A DNA stretch of 64,000 bases from Rhizobium sp. Root1212 (GCF_001424985.1 NZ_LMDA01000011.1:1-64000), one strand, 5' to 3'. Positions 38,739 through 48,123 are shown, counted from the stretch's first letter. The notes: generated by a model not told the origin, from the sequence alone. Numbers and translations: made by a program.

Positions 38739-39724
38739 TTAAGGCTCTCCATATAGGCGGAGATATCCCGCAGCTCGACGCTGGTTAGGGGAACCATGGG
38801 CATGTTGTTGCCGGGCTTGAGGGTCTGCGGATCGGCAATCCACGCCGCAAGCGACCCGCGTGTGGTTTCGAGAAGCCCGGCCGCGATTGTCTTTCGGCTA
38901 CCGATATGGGTGAGATCAGGGCCGGTGGTGCCGGTGGCCGGCGTGCCGCGAACCGTGTGGCAGGCAGCACACGGCTTTGACAGGAAGGCAACCTTTCCGG
39001 CGACGGCGTCCGGGTCGGTTGGCATCACGCCGTTCTGGCGTTGTGCGGCGATCCAGCGCTCATAGTCCGCCGGTTTATCGGCGACGACCATCATCGCCAT
39101 ATGGGTGTGTTGAAGTCCGCAAAATTCGGCGCATTGACCGCGATAGATGCCGGGCCGTTCCGCACGCAGGAGAAGACTGTTGCTGCGCCCCGGCACGAGA
39201 TCCTGTTTGCCGGCAAGGCTTGGCACCCAAAACGAGTGCACGACATCGGCACTTTCGAGCTGGACCCGAACATCCTGTCCGACCGGGATATGGATCTCGT
39301 TGGCCGTCTGGAAACTGAGCGCCGGATCAGGGTCGGCGTAGTTGACCTGCCACCACCATTGCTGCCCTCTGACGGTGATCGTTAGTGCGGCGTTTTCCGG
39401 CAAGCCGATGCCGCGTGTGGTGTAAAAGCTTGCGATCGTCAGACCTGTGATAATGATAACCGTCGCGGCAACGGCACTGCCAACGCTTATCGTTAAAGAC
39501 CGCTCGCCGGGCTGGCTGCTGTCGCTGGGCCGTTTCCGCAGCAGTGCCCAGCCGAGCACGATCATGACCAGGAGCCAGACGGCTGCGCAGATGACGGTTA
39601 TGCCGATGATCAGATGCTCGACATGGATCGCGGGAGCGCCCTGAGGATCCAGAGCCGACTGGTTGCCGCTGCAGCCAGCGACAGCAGCAATGATCGACAG
39701 CTGAAGGATCCGGGCGGTTCTCAA
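38735..39724 (-). CDS. cytochrome c oxidase subunit II with fused cytochrome c (caa3 type)
   Basis: 329 residues. A lipoprotein signal (AAVAGCSG) is followed by two membrane helices, then the CuA domain with His in VVHSFW and the cluster CAEFCGLQHTHM. A fused C-terminal cytochrome c has CAACH and a methionine in NNMPMVP. The fusion marks a caa3-type enzyme that takes electrons from cytochrome c. Four-base overlaps link it to the genes on both sides. Confidence 0.95.
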   Translation of the reverse strand: MRTARILQLSIIAAVAGCSGNQSALDPQGAPAIHVEHLIIGITVICAAVWLLVMIVLGWALLRKRPSDSSQPGERSLTISVGSAVAATVIIITGLTIASFYTTRGIGLPENAALTITVRGQQWWWQVNYADPDPALSFQTANEIHIPVGQDVRVQLESADVVHSFWVPSLAGKQDLVPGRSNSLLLRAERPGIYRGQCAEFCGLQHTHMAMMVVADKPADYERWIAAQRQNGVMPTDPDAVAGKVAFLSKPCAACHTVRGTPATGTTGPDLTHIGSRKTIAAGLLETTRGSLAAWIADPQTLKPGNNMPMVPLTSVELRDISAYMESLK

Positions 39725-40320
39725 GGGGAGGGTCCCTGGTCTGGATGGGCGCCAACCGGTCCTTCGTTGAACAGGATCTTCGCCGGAGCCCGGTTCTCGG
39801 CCGGCCGCGTGTGGCGGTCGTCCCTGCGACCCGTCGCCGCCACTTTGGTCGAATAGGCGCCGATGGTCTGGACATAGCCGGCCAACTGCCAGATTTGCTC
39901 GATCGTCATCCGGTCACGAAAGGCCGGCATGCCGTGCGGCCGACCGTCGCGGATCGACGCGACAATCGACACCATCTCCGGACCATACAGCCACCAACCG
40001 TCGAGGAAGGAAGGACCTACGTTTCCGCGCCCGTCGCCGTGACACGATTGGCACCCAAACCAGGTATACAGGCGCTGACCCTGGCTGAGATTATAAGCAT
40101 CGCTTTCGTAGGGTTTCCCCTCGGCAAAATAACTCTCGGGCGGCGAACCGCCGATGCTATTGGACATCAGCCGGAATCGATCGAGATCGGCGACGAGGGG
40201 TGGATCGGTCCTGAGTTCCCGCGGCTGCTGGGCCCAGCCGAGAAACGCGGCTCCCGCGACCACCAGCAGAAAGGTCGCCAGGAACGACCACTTTGCGTCG
40301 TTGATGTCTCCGAACATCAT
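39721..40320 (-). CDS. membrane-anchored cytochrome c between molybdoenzyme and oxidase
   Basis: 199 residues. An N-terminal anchor (FLATFLLVVAGAAFLGW) and one heme site CQSCH are visible, with probable axial Met in HGMPAFRDRM. The last 35 residues are polar and proline-rich. Its place, overlapping ydeP by four bases on one side and subunit II by four on the other, suggests it carries electrons from the former to the latter. Confidence 0.88.
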   Translation of the reverse strand: MMFGDINDAKWSFLATFLLVVAGAAFLGWAQQPRELRTDPPLVADLDRFRLMSNSIGGSPPESYFAEGKPYESDAYNLSQGQRLYTWFGCQSCHGDGRGNVGPSFLDGWWLYGPEMVSIVASIRDGRPHGMPAFRDRMTIEQIWQLAGYVQTIGAYSTKVAATGRRDDRHTRPAENRAPAKILFNEGPVGAHPDQGPSP

Positions 40321-42737
40321 GTGCTCACCCGGCGGCCCCCTCGATCATGTGGTACTTCCGAGGATCGGCTGAGACGCACCGGAAGGAGCTTGTAGGAGGG
40401 CGTTTTTGACTTCGGATCGTGGTGAGCCAGCGGAAAGAGCGGGTTCGTCTCCGGATAATACGCGCCGCAACATCCCCTGGGAATATCGTAGGCAACGATC
40501 CTCAACGCTGTCACCGTCCGAACGTTGTTTGCATCGATCGCAGTGGTCAGATCGACACTGTCGCCGTCCTTGAAACCCAACCGGAGGATATCCTCCGGGT
40601 TCATGAAGACCACCTTGCGAGTGCCTTCGACACCGCGAAAGCGGTCGCTATACCCGTAGATCGTCGTGTTGAACTGGTCGTTAGATCGCAGGGTCGCGAG
40701 ATGGAGGACGTCGGTGCTCTGCGCCGTCGAAAATTTCGGAAACAGTTTTTCCGGCGTCAGGAAATTTGCCTTGCCGCTTTTCGTCACCCACTTACGTTCG
40801 CGCGCCGGCAGCGGCCTCACAAACCCGCCCGGCGTAAACAGCCTTTTGTTGAAATCCTTGAACGTCTCCGGGTAGGTTTGCTCGATCGCATCACGGATCT
40901 CAGCATAGTCTCCGACCCAGCTGTCCCAGGGAACCTTAGTTTCGCCGAGTGTCGCCTTGGCTATGCCGGCGACGATTGCCGGCTCCGAAAGAAGCTCCGG
41001 GCTTGCTGGTTTCGTCTTGCCGCGCGAGCCGTGGAAATGGGCGATGGAACTCTCCATCGATACGGCCTGCGGACCGGTCGCCTGCTCGTCCAGTTCGATG
41101 CGACCGAGACACGGCAGCAGATAGGCAATCTCGCCATGGACGACATGACTGCGATTGAGCTTGGTGGCGATCTGCACGCTAAGCCGCAGCCTACGCCACC
41201 CTTCTTCCATGGCAGTCGTGTCGGGGACGGCTCTCAGGAAGTTGCCGCCGAGACTGATGAAGGCACGTGATTGGCCGCTCATGATCGCCTCACAGGTCTC
41301 CACCGTCGAGCGGCCCGTCCACCGCGGCGGTTCGAAGCCGTAGAGTTCAGAGAGCTTGTCCAGCGGCGCCAGTCCTGGTTTCTCGGTGATGCCGACTGTC
41401 CGCTGTCCCTGAACGTTGGAGTGGCCGCGGACGGCGCAGATGTTGGCGCCCGGTTTGCCGATATTGCCGCGCAACAGTGCCAGATTGCAGACCATATGAA
41501 CGTTCTGGACGCCCATGAGCTGTTGTGTAAGGCCCATGCCGTACACCATCATCACCGCGTCGGATTTGGCGTAGGTCGCCGCGGCCTGCGTCATCTGATC
41601 CCGGCTGAGGCCTGAAACTCGCTCCAGTTCCTCCCACCGATGGCCGCGCGCGGCATTGGCGAATTCCTCGAAGCCGGTGGTGTGCTCCTCGATAAAGTCA
41701 TGGTCGAGAACATGCTTCTTGTCGGCGGCGGCAATTGAGGCTGCAAAGGCAACCATTGCCGCGTTGTCCGGATCCTTCGGTTTCTCGTCCTCGCCTGCAA
41801 CTCGACTTTGATGGGAGTCTTTCAGCGCATCGTCGGCTTCAATCAGCGCCTTGCAGACGCCGAACAGCGCGGCGATATCGCCGCCGCTTTTCACCTGGTA
41901 ATATTCGGAGGAAATTTTGGTTTCCTTGCCGGTGAGCATCTGTGCAGGTGACTGCGGATTAACGAACCGTTCGAGGCCGCGTTCCCGCAGCAGATTAAAG
42001 GTAACGATTTTGACGCCGCGATCGACGGCATCCTGCAGATCGTGGAGAAGGCGCGGCGACGAGGTTCCGACATTCTGCGCGATGTAGAAGATACAATCAG
42101 TATTCTGGAAGTCCGACAGGACGGCTGTTCCAACAGAGGCCCCGATGCTTTCGGGAAGGGCGACCGAGGAGCTTTCATGACACATGTTGGAGCTGTCGGG
42201 CATATTGTTGCTGCCGTACATACGCGCGAACAACTGGTACATATAGCTCGCTTCTAGGGATGCACGGCCTGACGTGTAAAAGTCGACCTGATGCGGGCCG
42301 ATGGTGCGCAGTTCCCGACCGATAGCTTCGAACGCTTGGGCCCAGGTCACCGGAACATATTTATCGGTCGCTGCGTCCCATTGCATCGGATGTGTCAACC
42401 GACCCTGTTCCTCGAGGTCGTGATCGTCCCAAAGTTCGAGCTCGCGAAGAGGATATTTGTCGAAAAATGCCCGGTCGGCCCGTTTTGACGTGATCTCCCA
42501 AGCCGTAGCTTTTGCGCCGTTCTCACAGAATTCGAGCGGATGGGTTTTCGCCGGTTTCGCCCAGGCGCAACTCACGCACATATAGCCTTCCGGCTTGTTC
42601 TGCGTGGAAAGTAACTTCGGCCCACGCAGCGCGACATGCTCTCTAAGAGTGATCTCGGCGACGGATTTTGCAGAACCCCATCCGCCCGCAGGTCCGGAAT
42701 AGGGCTTGATTTTGGGAGAGCGTGTTTTCGACGTCAT
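40317..42737 (-). CDS. FdhF/YdeP-family molybdopterin oxidoreductase
   Basis: 806 residues from ATG 42737. It belongs to the formate-dehydrogenase-like YdeP group (CVSCAWAKPAKTHPLEFCENG, NNMPDSSNMCHESSSVAL, LGGNFLRAVPD, then a C-terminal molybdopterin-dinucleotide domain with DGDSVDL). A Cys in SNMCHE is the usual candidate molybdenum-side residue; the four-cysteine Fe-S motif of true formate dehydrogenases is not seen. No signal peptide, so probably cytoplasmic. The substrate is unknown; E. coli YdeP is linked to acid resistance. It is the first gene of an eight-gene overlapping operon with a caa3 oxidase. Confidence 0.9.
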   Translation of the reverse strand: MTSKTRSPKIKPYSGPAGGWGSAKSVAEITLREHVALRGPKLLSTQNKPEGYMCVSCAWAKPAKTHPLEFCENGAKATAWEITSKRADRAFFDKYPLRELELWDDHDLEEQGRLTHPMQWDAATDKYVPVTWAQAFEAIGRELRTIGPHQVDFYTSGRASLEASYMYQLFARMYGSNNMPDSSNMCHESSSVALPESIGASVGTAVLSDFQNTDCIFYIAQNVGTSSPRLLHDLQDAVDRGVKIVTFNLLRERGLERFVNPQSPAQMLTGKETKISSEYYQVKSGGDIAALFGVCKALIEADDALKDSHQSRVAGEDEKPKDPDNAAMVAFAASIAAADKKHVLDHDFIEEHTTGFEEFANAARGHRWEELERVSGLSRDQMTQAAATYAKSDAVMMVYGMGLTQQLMGVQNVHMVCNLALLRGNIGKPGANICAVRGHSNVQGQRTVGITEKPGLAPLDKLSELYGFEPPRWTGRSTVETCEAIMSGQSRAFISLGGNFLRAVPDTTAMEEGWRRLRLSVQIATKLNRSHVVHGEIAYLLPCLGRIELDEQATGPQAVSMESSIAHFHGSRGKTKPASPELLSEPAIVAGIAKATLGETKVPWDSWVGDYAEIRDAIEQTYPETFKDFNKRLFTPGGFVRPLPARERKWVTKSGKANFLTPEKLFPKFSTAQSTDVLHLATLRSNDQFNTTIYGYSDRFRGVEGTRKVVFMNPEDILRLGFKDGDSVDLTTAIDANNVRTVTALRIVAYDIPRGCCGAYYPETNPLFPLAHHDPKSKTPSYKLLPVRLSRSSEVPHDRGGRRVST

Positions 42738-42797
42738 GGATGCCTCAAGAGATACCCCGAGGCGAGCCATCTCGGTTGAGGCCCCCCGGTCACAGTA

Positions 42798-42822
42798 AAC
42801 TTTCGATGTCGCACCAAGTTCC
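42798..42822 (-). promoter_or_regulatory. EcfG-type stress promoter for the molybdoenzyme-oxidase operon
   Basis: GGAAC, 17 bases, GTT on the minus strand, 60 bases before ATG 42737. It is the only promoter-like motif I see for the eight-gene unit. Confidence 0.75.
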
Positions 42823-42855
42823 GTTGCGCCGGAAGGCGCAGCTTGCTTCTCAGCT

Positions 42856-43092
42856 CTATCCTCGAAACTCGCCCTCGTTCATGTCGCGCTCGTCATAATT
42901 GATGTCCCAGTCCTTGGTGTCTTTGTCCTTGCCCGGCGTTTTCTTGTTGACCGTCGCGTCGTCGGAATGGGTGATCACGCGCGGCTTGGCGCTGCTGACA
43001 CCGTTGTTGGTGCCACCTGCATGGTTGCTTTCGGACTGCCCTCTGGCGTCCTGTTCAATCTGCGATTTGGACGGTTTGCCATTTTTTGTCAT
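42856..43092 (-). CDS. small hydrophilic stress-operon protein
   Basis: 78 residues, rich in Lys/Asp/Asn and likely disordered (TVNKKTPGKDKDTKDWDINYDERD). ATG 43092 overlaps the previous stop by four bases. No family recognised. Last of a four-gene unit behind a stress promoter. Confidence 0.65.
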   Translation of the reverse strand: MTKNGKPSKSQIEQDARGQSESNHAGGTNNGVSSAKPRVITHSDDATVNKKTPGKDKDTKDWDINYDERDMNEGEFRG

Positions 43093-43667
43093 GATTGGGC
43101 TCCTGGGCGTTCGGACCGGCGGTTTCTCATATCATCCTCAGCCTGCGTCTCGCCCACTGCGCGGCGCAGTCCCTTTTCGGCCTCTCGAGCCAGACGTGTG
43201 CGACGCCGGGCGGCGGTCGGATTATCCGCAGCGCGAGAATCATCCGTTTCGGCTGGAACCGTCTCGAGATCGTCACTCCCGAGCGCGCCCCATGACGGAT
43301 TCCATTCGACGCCTTCGGTCAGCTCCACGAAGATCGGCTTGCCGCTTTCTCCATTGTGGGATTGGGCCAGTTTGAAAGCAGCCTCCGGCTCCATCTCCTC
43401 ACCAGGAAATATCGAATCGTCTTGCCCGGTCTCGGCGATCTTGCGGACATATCCGCGAACTTGATCGCCGGAATGATAGAACTTGATCACCAGTGATCCG
43501 GCAGACGCCGCGCCAGCAGAGTAAGGTGTGTAGCGAGCGCCTTCGCCGGTAGCGCTGGCTTCGCCGTCTGCCGCCTGATACCAGTGCGCAAGATCCCGGC
43601 CTTCCGGCCGCCCCTCGCTCTCCCAGATCTCGTAGGCGCGCAGTCTTTTTTCCTCTTCGTCGATCAT
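43089..43667 (-). CDS. DUF2934-containing protein
   Basis: 192 residues. The first 32 (RLRAYEIWESEGRPEGRD, then HWYQA) match the short DUF2934 motif common in rhizobial stress-linked proteins. The middle (residues about 50-120) has the composition of a small beta domain, and the C-terminus is basic and arginine-rich. Function is unknown. It is linked by four-base overlaps to the genes on both sides. Confidence 0.7.
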   Translation of the reverse strand: MIDEEEKRLRAYEIWESEGRPEGRDLAHWYQAADGEASATGEGARYTPYSAGAASAGSLVIKFYHSGDQVRGYVRKIAETGQDDSIFPGEEMEPEAAFKLAQSHNGESGKPIFVELTEGVEWNPSWGALGSDDLETVPAETDDSRAADNPTAARRRTRLAREAEKGLRRAVGETQAEDDMRNRRSERPGAQS

Positions 43668-43975
43668 GACTTGCCTCCTGAGATTTTTCGCTGCTTGCCA
43701 AAGTCCTTGCGCAACTCGTCCTTGGCGCGATTGAGCGTCGCCAGGCGTGATCGGGACAGCTGCTTGCCAGCGCGATTGATGTAAAAGGTGAGCATCGACA
43801 TCGCAGACTGGAAAGGGCTGGCCTTGCGTCGCGGGCTCTCTTCCGCTGAGTGTTTGAGCGAATCCGCGATCTTCTTGGCGCTGCGCTGCTTAAAGACCCC
43901 GCCTTCGAGATCCATCGCATCGCTGTTGTCGGTCACGTCCTGCGACCATTTCTGCATGGTTTTCTTTTTGGGCAT
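43664..43975 (-). CDS. DUF3175 family protein
   Basis: 103 residues from ATG 43975. MQKWSQDVTDNSDAMDLEGG, AKKIADSLKHSAE and SAMSMLTFYINRAGKQL are the family pattern. It is small and basic and may bind nucleic acid, though this is only a guess. It overlaps the DUF2934 gene by four bases. Confidence 0.8.
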   Translation of the reverse strand: MPKKKTMQKWSQDVTDNSDAMDLEGGVFKQRSAKKIADSLKHSAEESPRRKASPFQSAMSMLTFYINRAGKQLSRSRLATLNRAKDELRKDFGKQRKISGGKS

Positions 43976-44026
43976 CGGATCCTCCGCATGTGAAGCGGCG
44001 CCGTCGGTGATGACGCCGTCTCCCAA

Positions 44027-44341
44027 TCAATGATGGGCTTGGTGCTCATTGCGCTTGCGCGTGGCAGCGGCCTTCTTGGCCGAAGCGGAACGCTCTTCCT
44101 TGGTCCGTGATGCAGCAGCGGCACCACCCTTGCGCCCGCCCTTTTCGGAGGAGGCATGGTTTTCGGGATGGCCACGGCCGGATCCAGCCTTCTTGCCACC
44201 GCCGCTCTCCTTGTTGACGGTGGCCCACGCGCGGCGCTCGGCTTCCTTTTCGGACACGCCACGGTCTTCGTAGCCTTCCTCGATGTGCTCAGCCTTGCGC
44301 TTCTGCTTGTCGGTATAGCCGGACTTGTTACCTTGGGGCAT
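44027..44341 (-). CDS. small basic protein of the plasmid-stabilisation-like type
   Basis: 104 residues: an N-terminal helical part (YTDKQKRKAEHIEEGYEDRG) with KEAERRAWATVNKESGGGKK, then a Gly/Ala/Lys/Arg-rich tail resembling histone-H1-like or KGG repeats (GGRKGGAAAAS). Such proteins are often labelled plasmid stabilization protein in rhizobia without proof. It leads the four-gene unit; its GSR promoter is 30 bases upstream. Confidence 0.7.
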   Translation of the reverse strand: MPQGNKSGYTDKQKRKAEHIEEGYEDRGVSEKEAERRAWATVNKESGGGKKAGSGRGHPENHASSEKGGRKGGAAAASRTKEERSASAKKAAATRKRNEHQAHH

Positions 44342-44370
44342 GGAACATCTCCTTAGCTGTAAAAGACAAA

Positions 44371-44395
44371 AACTGCCGTTTCACTGTAAAGTTCC
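44371..44395 (-). promoter_or_regulatory. EcfG-type stress promoter for the four small-protein genes
   Basis: GGAAC, 17 bases, GTT on the minus strand, 30 bases before ATG 44341. It lies between the treY stop and this unit. Confidence 0.75.
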
Positions 44396-44524
44396 GGGGA
44401 TTGGTTCGCGCCTGGAGCGCATTGTGAGGCGCGGCATACCCGCCATCTGCTGCTTTTGACGATCGAACGGCCGAAGCGAGCTGCAAGCGAAGCAGCGGCA
44501 CGAGTGGACAATCCCTATCGGATC

Positions 44525-47047
44525 TTACTGAACCGATCTCAAAACAGTGAATGCACTTTCGAAGTTTTGAAGTTCAAGCACTTCGCTCAGCTTGACCTGT
44601 CGATGTGTGAATACATCGACGAAACGGCGGTTATGGAGGACGTCAGGAATGGCGACGCTAAGTCCCTGCCAGGACGAAATACCAAGTGTTCGAGCTCCAT
44701 AGCTAAGCCGCTGTGATATGATGAGAATAGCGTCGTTCCCTTCCGCGCGTGCATAGGCAAGGACGCTGTGCGCCTTCGTCCCGCTTCCAGAGAGCGGGAT
44801 ATAGCTCCCTTTACGAAATAAGGAGGGCATTTCTTGGCGCAGGCGAAGGAGCGTGGCGATGACATGCTGCTTCAGTCGACCGCTTGCCCAAGCATCGTCG
44901 TCGAAACTGGATTTATCGGTCTTCACCAAGCGCTTCTGGAGCATGGCGAAATCCGGCTCCCGGCGATTGTCAGGGTCTACGAGACTGAAGTCGAGGCCTT
45001 CACTACCCTGGTAGATATCGGGCACGCCAGGACCAGTGAACTTGATAATCGTCTGGGTGATGCCGTTGACGAGGCCGGCCCGGGCGAAAGGACGAAGTGT
45101 ATCGGCAAAATCAGCAAGGAACGCCTGATTGTCAGGAGATAGCAGGTGGCGGGCATAAGCGATCACAGCCTGTTCATAAGCTTCATTGCTATCGCCCCAG
45201 TTGGTGCGCAGCTTTGCTTCCCGCAGCGCCTTTTCGACATAGGCGATAAAACGCCCTTCAAGTGCTTTCAGGCCTTCCCGGTCTTCCGAATGAAGGTCGA
45301 CGGGCCAAGCGCCCGCTAAGGCTTGGTAGAGCATCCACTCGACCGCTGGCTCGGGTGCCAGGCCGTCATCCAGGGTGGTTGCCGCGCTTCTGTTCACAGT
45401 CCGCCACCGGCTGACCGCGTCGCTCCAGATTTCCGGAGCTTCGGTTATGGCATAGAGGCGTGCACGGGCATCCTCTCCACGCTTGGTGTCATGGGTCGAT
45501 GTACCGGAAAGCGCGTCAGGCTGACGCTTCAGTCGGGTTTGCATTTCCTGATGAAAGCGATCGAGCGAAAAGGCGCGTGGCAGCGGTTCGGCGCCGACTT
45601 CGTTCAGCGCAAGCGCCATGTGTTGGCGGAAGAACAGGGTGTCCTCGACCGATTTCGCCATCAACGGGCCCGTCAGTTGCTGGAAACGGGTGCGAAAGAC
45701 GGTCGCCGTGGCGGCAACGGAGGATTCCACATCGCCGGTCAGCATGCGTTCGAAGAATGCGAGCGCCGGTTCATCCGGTGCATTCGGCCCTTGACGGACT
45801 TTTTCCAGAACGACGGCGAGCATCTGCCGGCCCTCCGGCGGCAGGCCTTGGCGGGTGCCGTATGTCCGATAGACCGGAAAGCCGATAAGCAATTCGCGCA
45901 GGGCCGCTTTCAGCGCTTCTTCCGGCAACGCCGAATCGCGATCTTTCGTCTGGACGATTTGCCGCGCGAGTTTCAGCAGTGTTGCAACCTCGCCGGCGAA
46001 GTTCTTGTCCGCCATCAGCAATTTTGCCGCGCGCAATTCGGCTTCCATATCGATCGGCCGGCCGGCGACCGTATCGTATGCGGTGCGCAGTTCATCCAGT
46101 TTCTCACCATCGACCAATGCGTCGCTGATGGCGGAAATGAATTCGTAGCCGGTGGTGCCGGAAATCGGCCAGTCGGCCGGGATATGTTCTCCTTCTCCGA
46201 GGATCTTTTCCACGGTGATGTAGCAGTTCGGTCCGGCCTCACGGCGCAGTTGCTCCAGATAGGCTTTCGGATCGGCAAGGCCGTCGACATGATCGACGCG
46301 CAAGCCGTCCACCGCTCCGGAATGCACGAGTTCGAGGATGAGCTTGTGCGTGTCGTCGAACACCGCTCCATCTTCGACGCGGATACCAGCAAGGCCGGTG
46401 ATCTCGAAGAAGCGGCGATAGGAGAGGTCTCGCGGCGCATCCCGCCAGGACATCAGCCGGTAGTGCTGCAGTTCGTGCAGTTTGGCAATCGCCGCCTTGT
46501 CGACAAGTTTGAGGACGTCAGCTTCGCGGCCCGAATAGGTCTGCGGATTGAGCGGGTAGAAGGTTTCGTAATAAGCGAACGCCGGTCTGCCCGTCTTCGG
46601 ATCGGGCTTCAGCGAAATCTCGCCGGCCCCCAATACCGTCTCGAACGTGTCGCCAAGAAACGGGAGCGTCAGCTTGCGCGACCAGTCGATATCGAAATGG
46701 CGGGCGTAGCGGCTATTTTCGCCATTCTCGACGACATCGCGCCACCAAGGGTTTTCGAGCGACGCTGCCATGTGGTTCGGCACGATATCAAGGATAAGGC
46801 CAAGGCCGGCGGCCTTCAGCGTCCGGACCATCCGCTCGAAACCTGCGCGCCCGCCGATCGAAGGCTCGATCTTGTTGGCGTCGGTTACGTCGTAGCCGTG
46901 GGTCGAGCCGCTCGTCGCGGTGAAGACCGGCGAGGCATAGAGGTGGCTGATGCCGAGGCGTTTCAGATAGGGAACCAGTTCCGCCGCGCGGTCGAAGGTC
47001 ATGCCGTTGCGGAACTGAATGCGATAGGTGGCTGTCGGTATAATCAT
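44525..47047 (-). CDS. treY: maltooligosyl trehalose synthase
   Basis: 840 residues of the GH13 family. The start ATYRIQFRNGMTFDRAAELVP, LDIVPNHMA, DGLRVDHVDGLADP (nucleophile Asp), TVEKILGEGE (acid Glu) and GTSTHDTKRGED are characteristic of TreY. It turns the reducing end of a maltodextrin into a terminal trehalose unit; TreZ, encoded divergently at 48152, then releases trehalose. This makes an osmoprotectant from glycogen. Its GSR promoter is 87 bases upstream of ATG 47047. Confidence 0.95.
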   Translation of the reverse strand: MIIPTATYRIQFRNGMTFDRAAELVPYLKRLGISHLYASPVFTATSGSTHGYDVTDANKIEPSIGGRAGFERMVRTLKAAGLGLILDIVPNHMAASLENPWWRDVVENGENSRYARHFDIDWSRKLTLPFLGDTFETVLGAGEISLKPDPKTGRPAFAYYETFYPLNPQTYSGREADVLKLVDKAAIAKLHELQHYRLMSWRDAPRDLSYRRFFEITGLAGIRVEDGAVFDDTHKLILELVHSGAVDGLRVDHVDGLADPKAYLEQLRREAGPNCYITVEKILGEGEHIPADWPISGTTGYEFISAISDALVDGEKLDELRTAYDTVAGRPIDMEAELRAAKLLMADKNFAGEVATLLKLARQIVQTKDRDSALPEEALKAALRELLIGFPVYRTYGTRQGLPPEGRQMLAVVLEKVRQGPNAPDEPALAFFERMLTGDVESSVAATATVFRTRFQQLTGPLMAKSVEDTLFFRQHMALALNEVGAEPLPRAFSLDRFHQEMQTRLKRQPDALSGTSTHDTKRGEDARARLYAITEAPEIWSDAVSRWRTVNRSAATTLDDGLAPEPAVEWMLYQALAGAWPVDLHSEDREGLKALEGRFIAYVEKALREAKLRTNWGDSNEAYEQAVIAYARHLLSPDNQAFLADFADTLRPFARAGLVNGITQTIIKFTGPGVPDIYQGSEGLDFSLVDPDNRREPDFAMLQKRLVKTDKSSFDDDAWASGRLKQHVIATLLRLRQEMPSLFRKGSYIPLSGSGTKAHSVLAYARAEGNDAILIISQRLSYGARTLGISSWQGLSVAIPDVLHNRRFVDVFTHRQVKLSEVLELQNFESAFTVLRSVQ

Positions 47048-47133
47048 GACGTTTCCAGCGAATTAAATGAGGCGGGCAGGATCAGGTGCGGGTTTAGCCA
47101 TCCGACCAGGCCAGCAAAGATGGCCGCGCAGTA

Positions 47134-47158
47134 AACCTGACGGACCGCAAGTTGTTCC
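47134..47158 (-). promoter_or_regulatory. EcfG-type stress promoter for treY
   Basis: GGAAC, 17 bases, GTT on the minus strand, 87 bases before ATG 47047; the longer leader sets it apart from the other copies. Confidence 0.65.
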
Positions 47159-47291
47159 GCTTCACATCGAGGCATATGACAGGACGTTGAGCAGGGGTGG
47201 GCTATTGTCGAATACCTTAGCGCCTCGGCGCTAGGCGGCTCACGCGCGCCTTACCGGCGAACGTCATCAAACGGACCATGAGCGAGGGTCT

Positions 47292-47316
47292 GGAACTTCG
47301 GCATGCTCTTGAAGTT
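47292..47316 (+). promoter_or_regulatory. EcfG-type stress promoter for the SDR-treZ-malQ unit
   Basis: GGAAC, 17 bases, GTT on the plus strand, 30 bases before ATG 47347. With the treY promoter it makes a divergent pair. Confidence 0.75.
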
Positions 47317-47346
47317 TCTACTCGCGCAAAGATGTTGGAGATTGCA

Positions 47347-48123
47347 ATGACGTCAGCCGTAGCCCTCGTCACTGGAGCCGGATCCGGAATCGGAAAGGCA
47401 GCGGCATTAGCCTTAGCCAGCGATGGATTTGCCATTGGGGCGCTTGGTCATACCGAAGACGAGATCTCCGCCACGGTCGCCGATATAAAGGGCGCCGGAG
47501 GTGAAGCTGTTCAGCTTCTCGCCGACATCTCCGACGAACTTCAGATGACGGAGGCTGTTAGCCAGCTCGTCACTCAGTTTGGCCGCCTCGACGTTGTTGT
47601 CGCCAACGCGGGCATCAACGGTGTCTGGGCGCCCATCGACGATCTGAAGCTTGCAGAGTGGAATAACACGATCTCCGTCAACCTGACGGGGACCTTCCTG
47701 ACAATCCGCGCGAGCGTGCCCGAGCTGAAGAAAGCGGGCGGCGGCTCCATCATCGTTGTCTCTTCGATCAACGGAACCCGCACATTTACGACCCCGGGTG
47801 CGACGGCCTACACGGCGACAAAAGCCGGTCAGGTCGCGATGGTTCAGCAACTCGCTCTGGAGCTCGCCCGCCATCGCATTCGCATCAACGCCGTCTGCCC
47901 TGGTGAAATTGAAACCAATATCGACGCGAATACCAGCCTGCGCAAAGTAGAGGAGACCGCGATACCGGTTGTATGGCCCGAAGGCCAGGTGCCGATCACC
48001 GGGGGCTGTCCAGGCCGCAGCGAAGACGTTGCTGACGTGATTGCCTTCCTGGCTTCCAACAGATCTCGCCACATTACCGGTTCCCCGATCTGGGTCGATG
48101 GTGGACAGGGATTGCTCCGGTGA
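47347..48123 (+). CDS. short-chain dehydrogenase/reductase
   Basis: 258 residues, classical SDR: TGAGSGIG cofactor loop, ANAGING, Ser in VSSINGTR, YTATKAG active-site pair, and the C-terminal GSPIWVDGGQ. ATG 47347 has GGAG 9 bases upstream; an upstream ATG at 47332 is less well placed. The substrate is unknown. It leads the unit with treZ and malQ and may simply share the stress promoter. Confidence 0.9.
   Translation: MTSAVALVTGAGSGIGKAAALALASDGFAIGALGHTEDEISATVADIKGAGGEAVQLLADISDELQMTEAVSQLVTQFGRLDVVVANAGINGVWAPIDDLKLAEWNNTISVNLTGTFLTIRASVPELKKAGGGSIIVVSSINGTRTFTTPGATAYTATKAGQVAMVQQLALELARHRIRINAVCPGEIETNIDANTSLRKVEETAIPVVWPEGQVPITGGCPGRSEDVADVIAFLASNRSRHITGSPIWVDGGQGLLR

Noticed and set aside
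44027-44341. Plasmid partition or toxin-antitoxin gene
   Set aside because: The name plasmid stabilization is used for such proteins, but no toxin partner, ParA/ParB or partition site is nearby.
45323-47134. 603-codon plus-strand frame
   Set aside because: Antisense to treY, whose GH13 motifs are clear; the opposite frame has arginine-rich, motif-free composition typical of GC-rich shadows.
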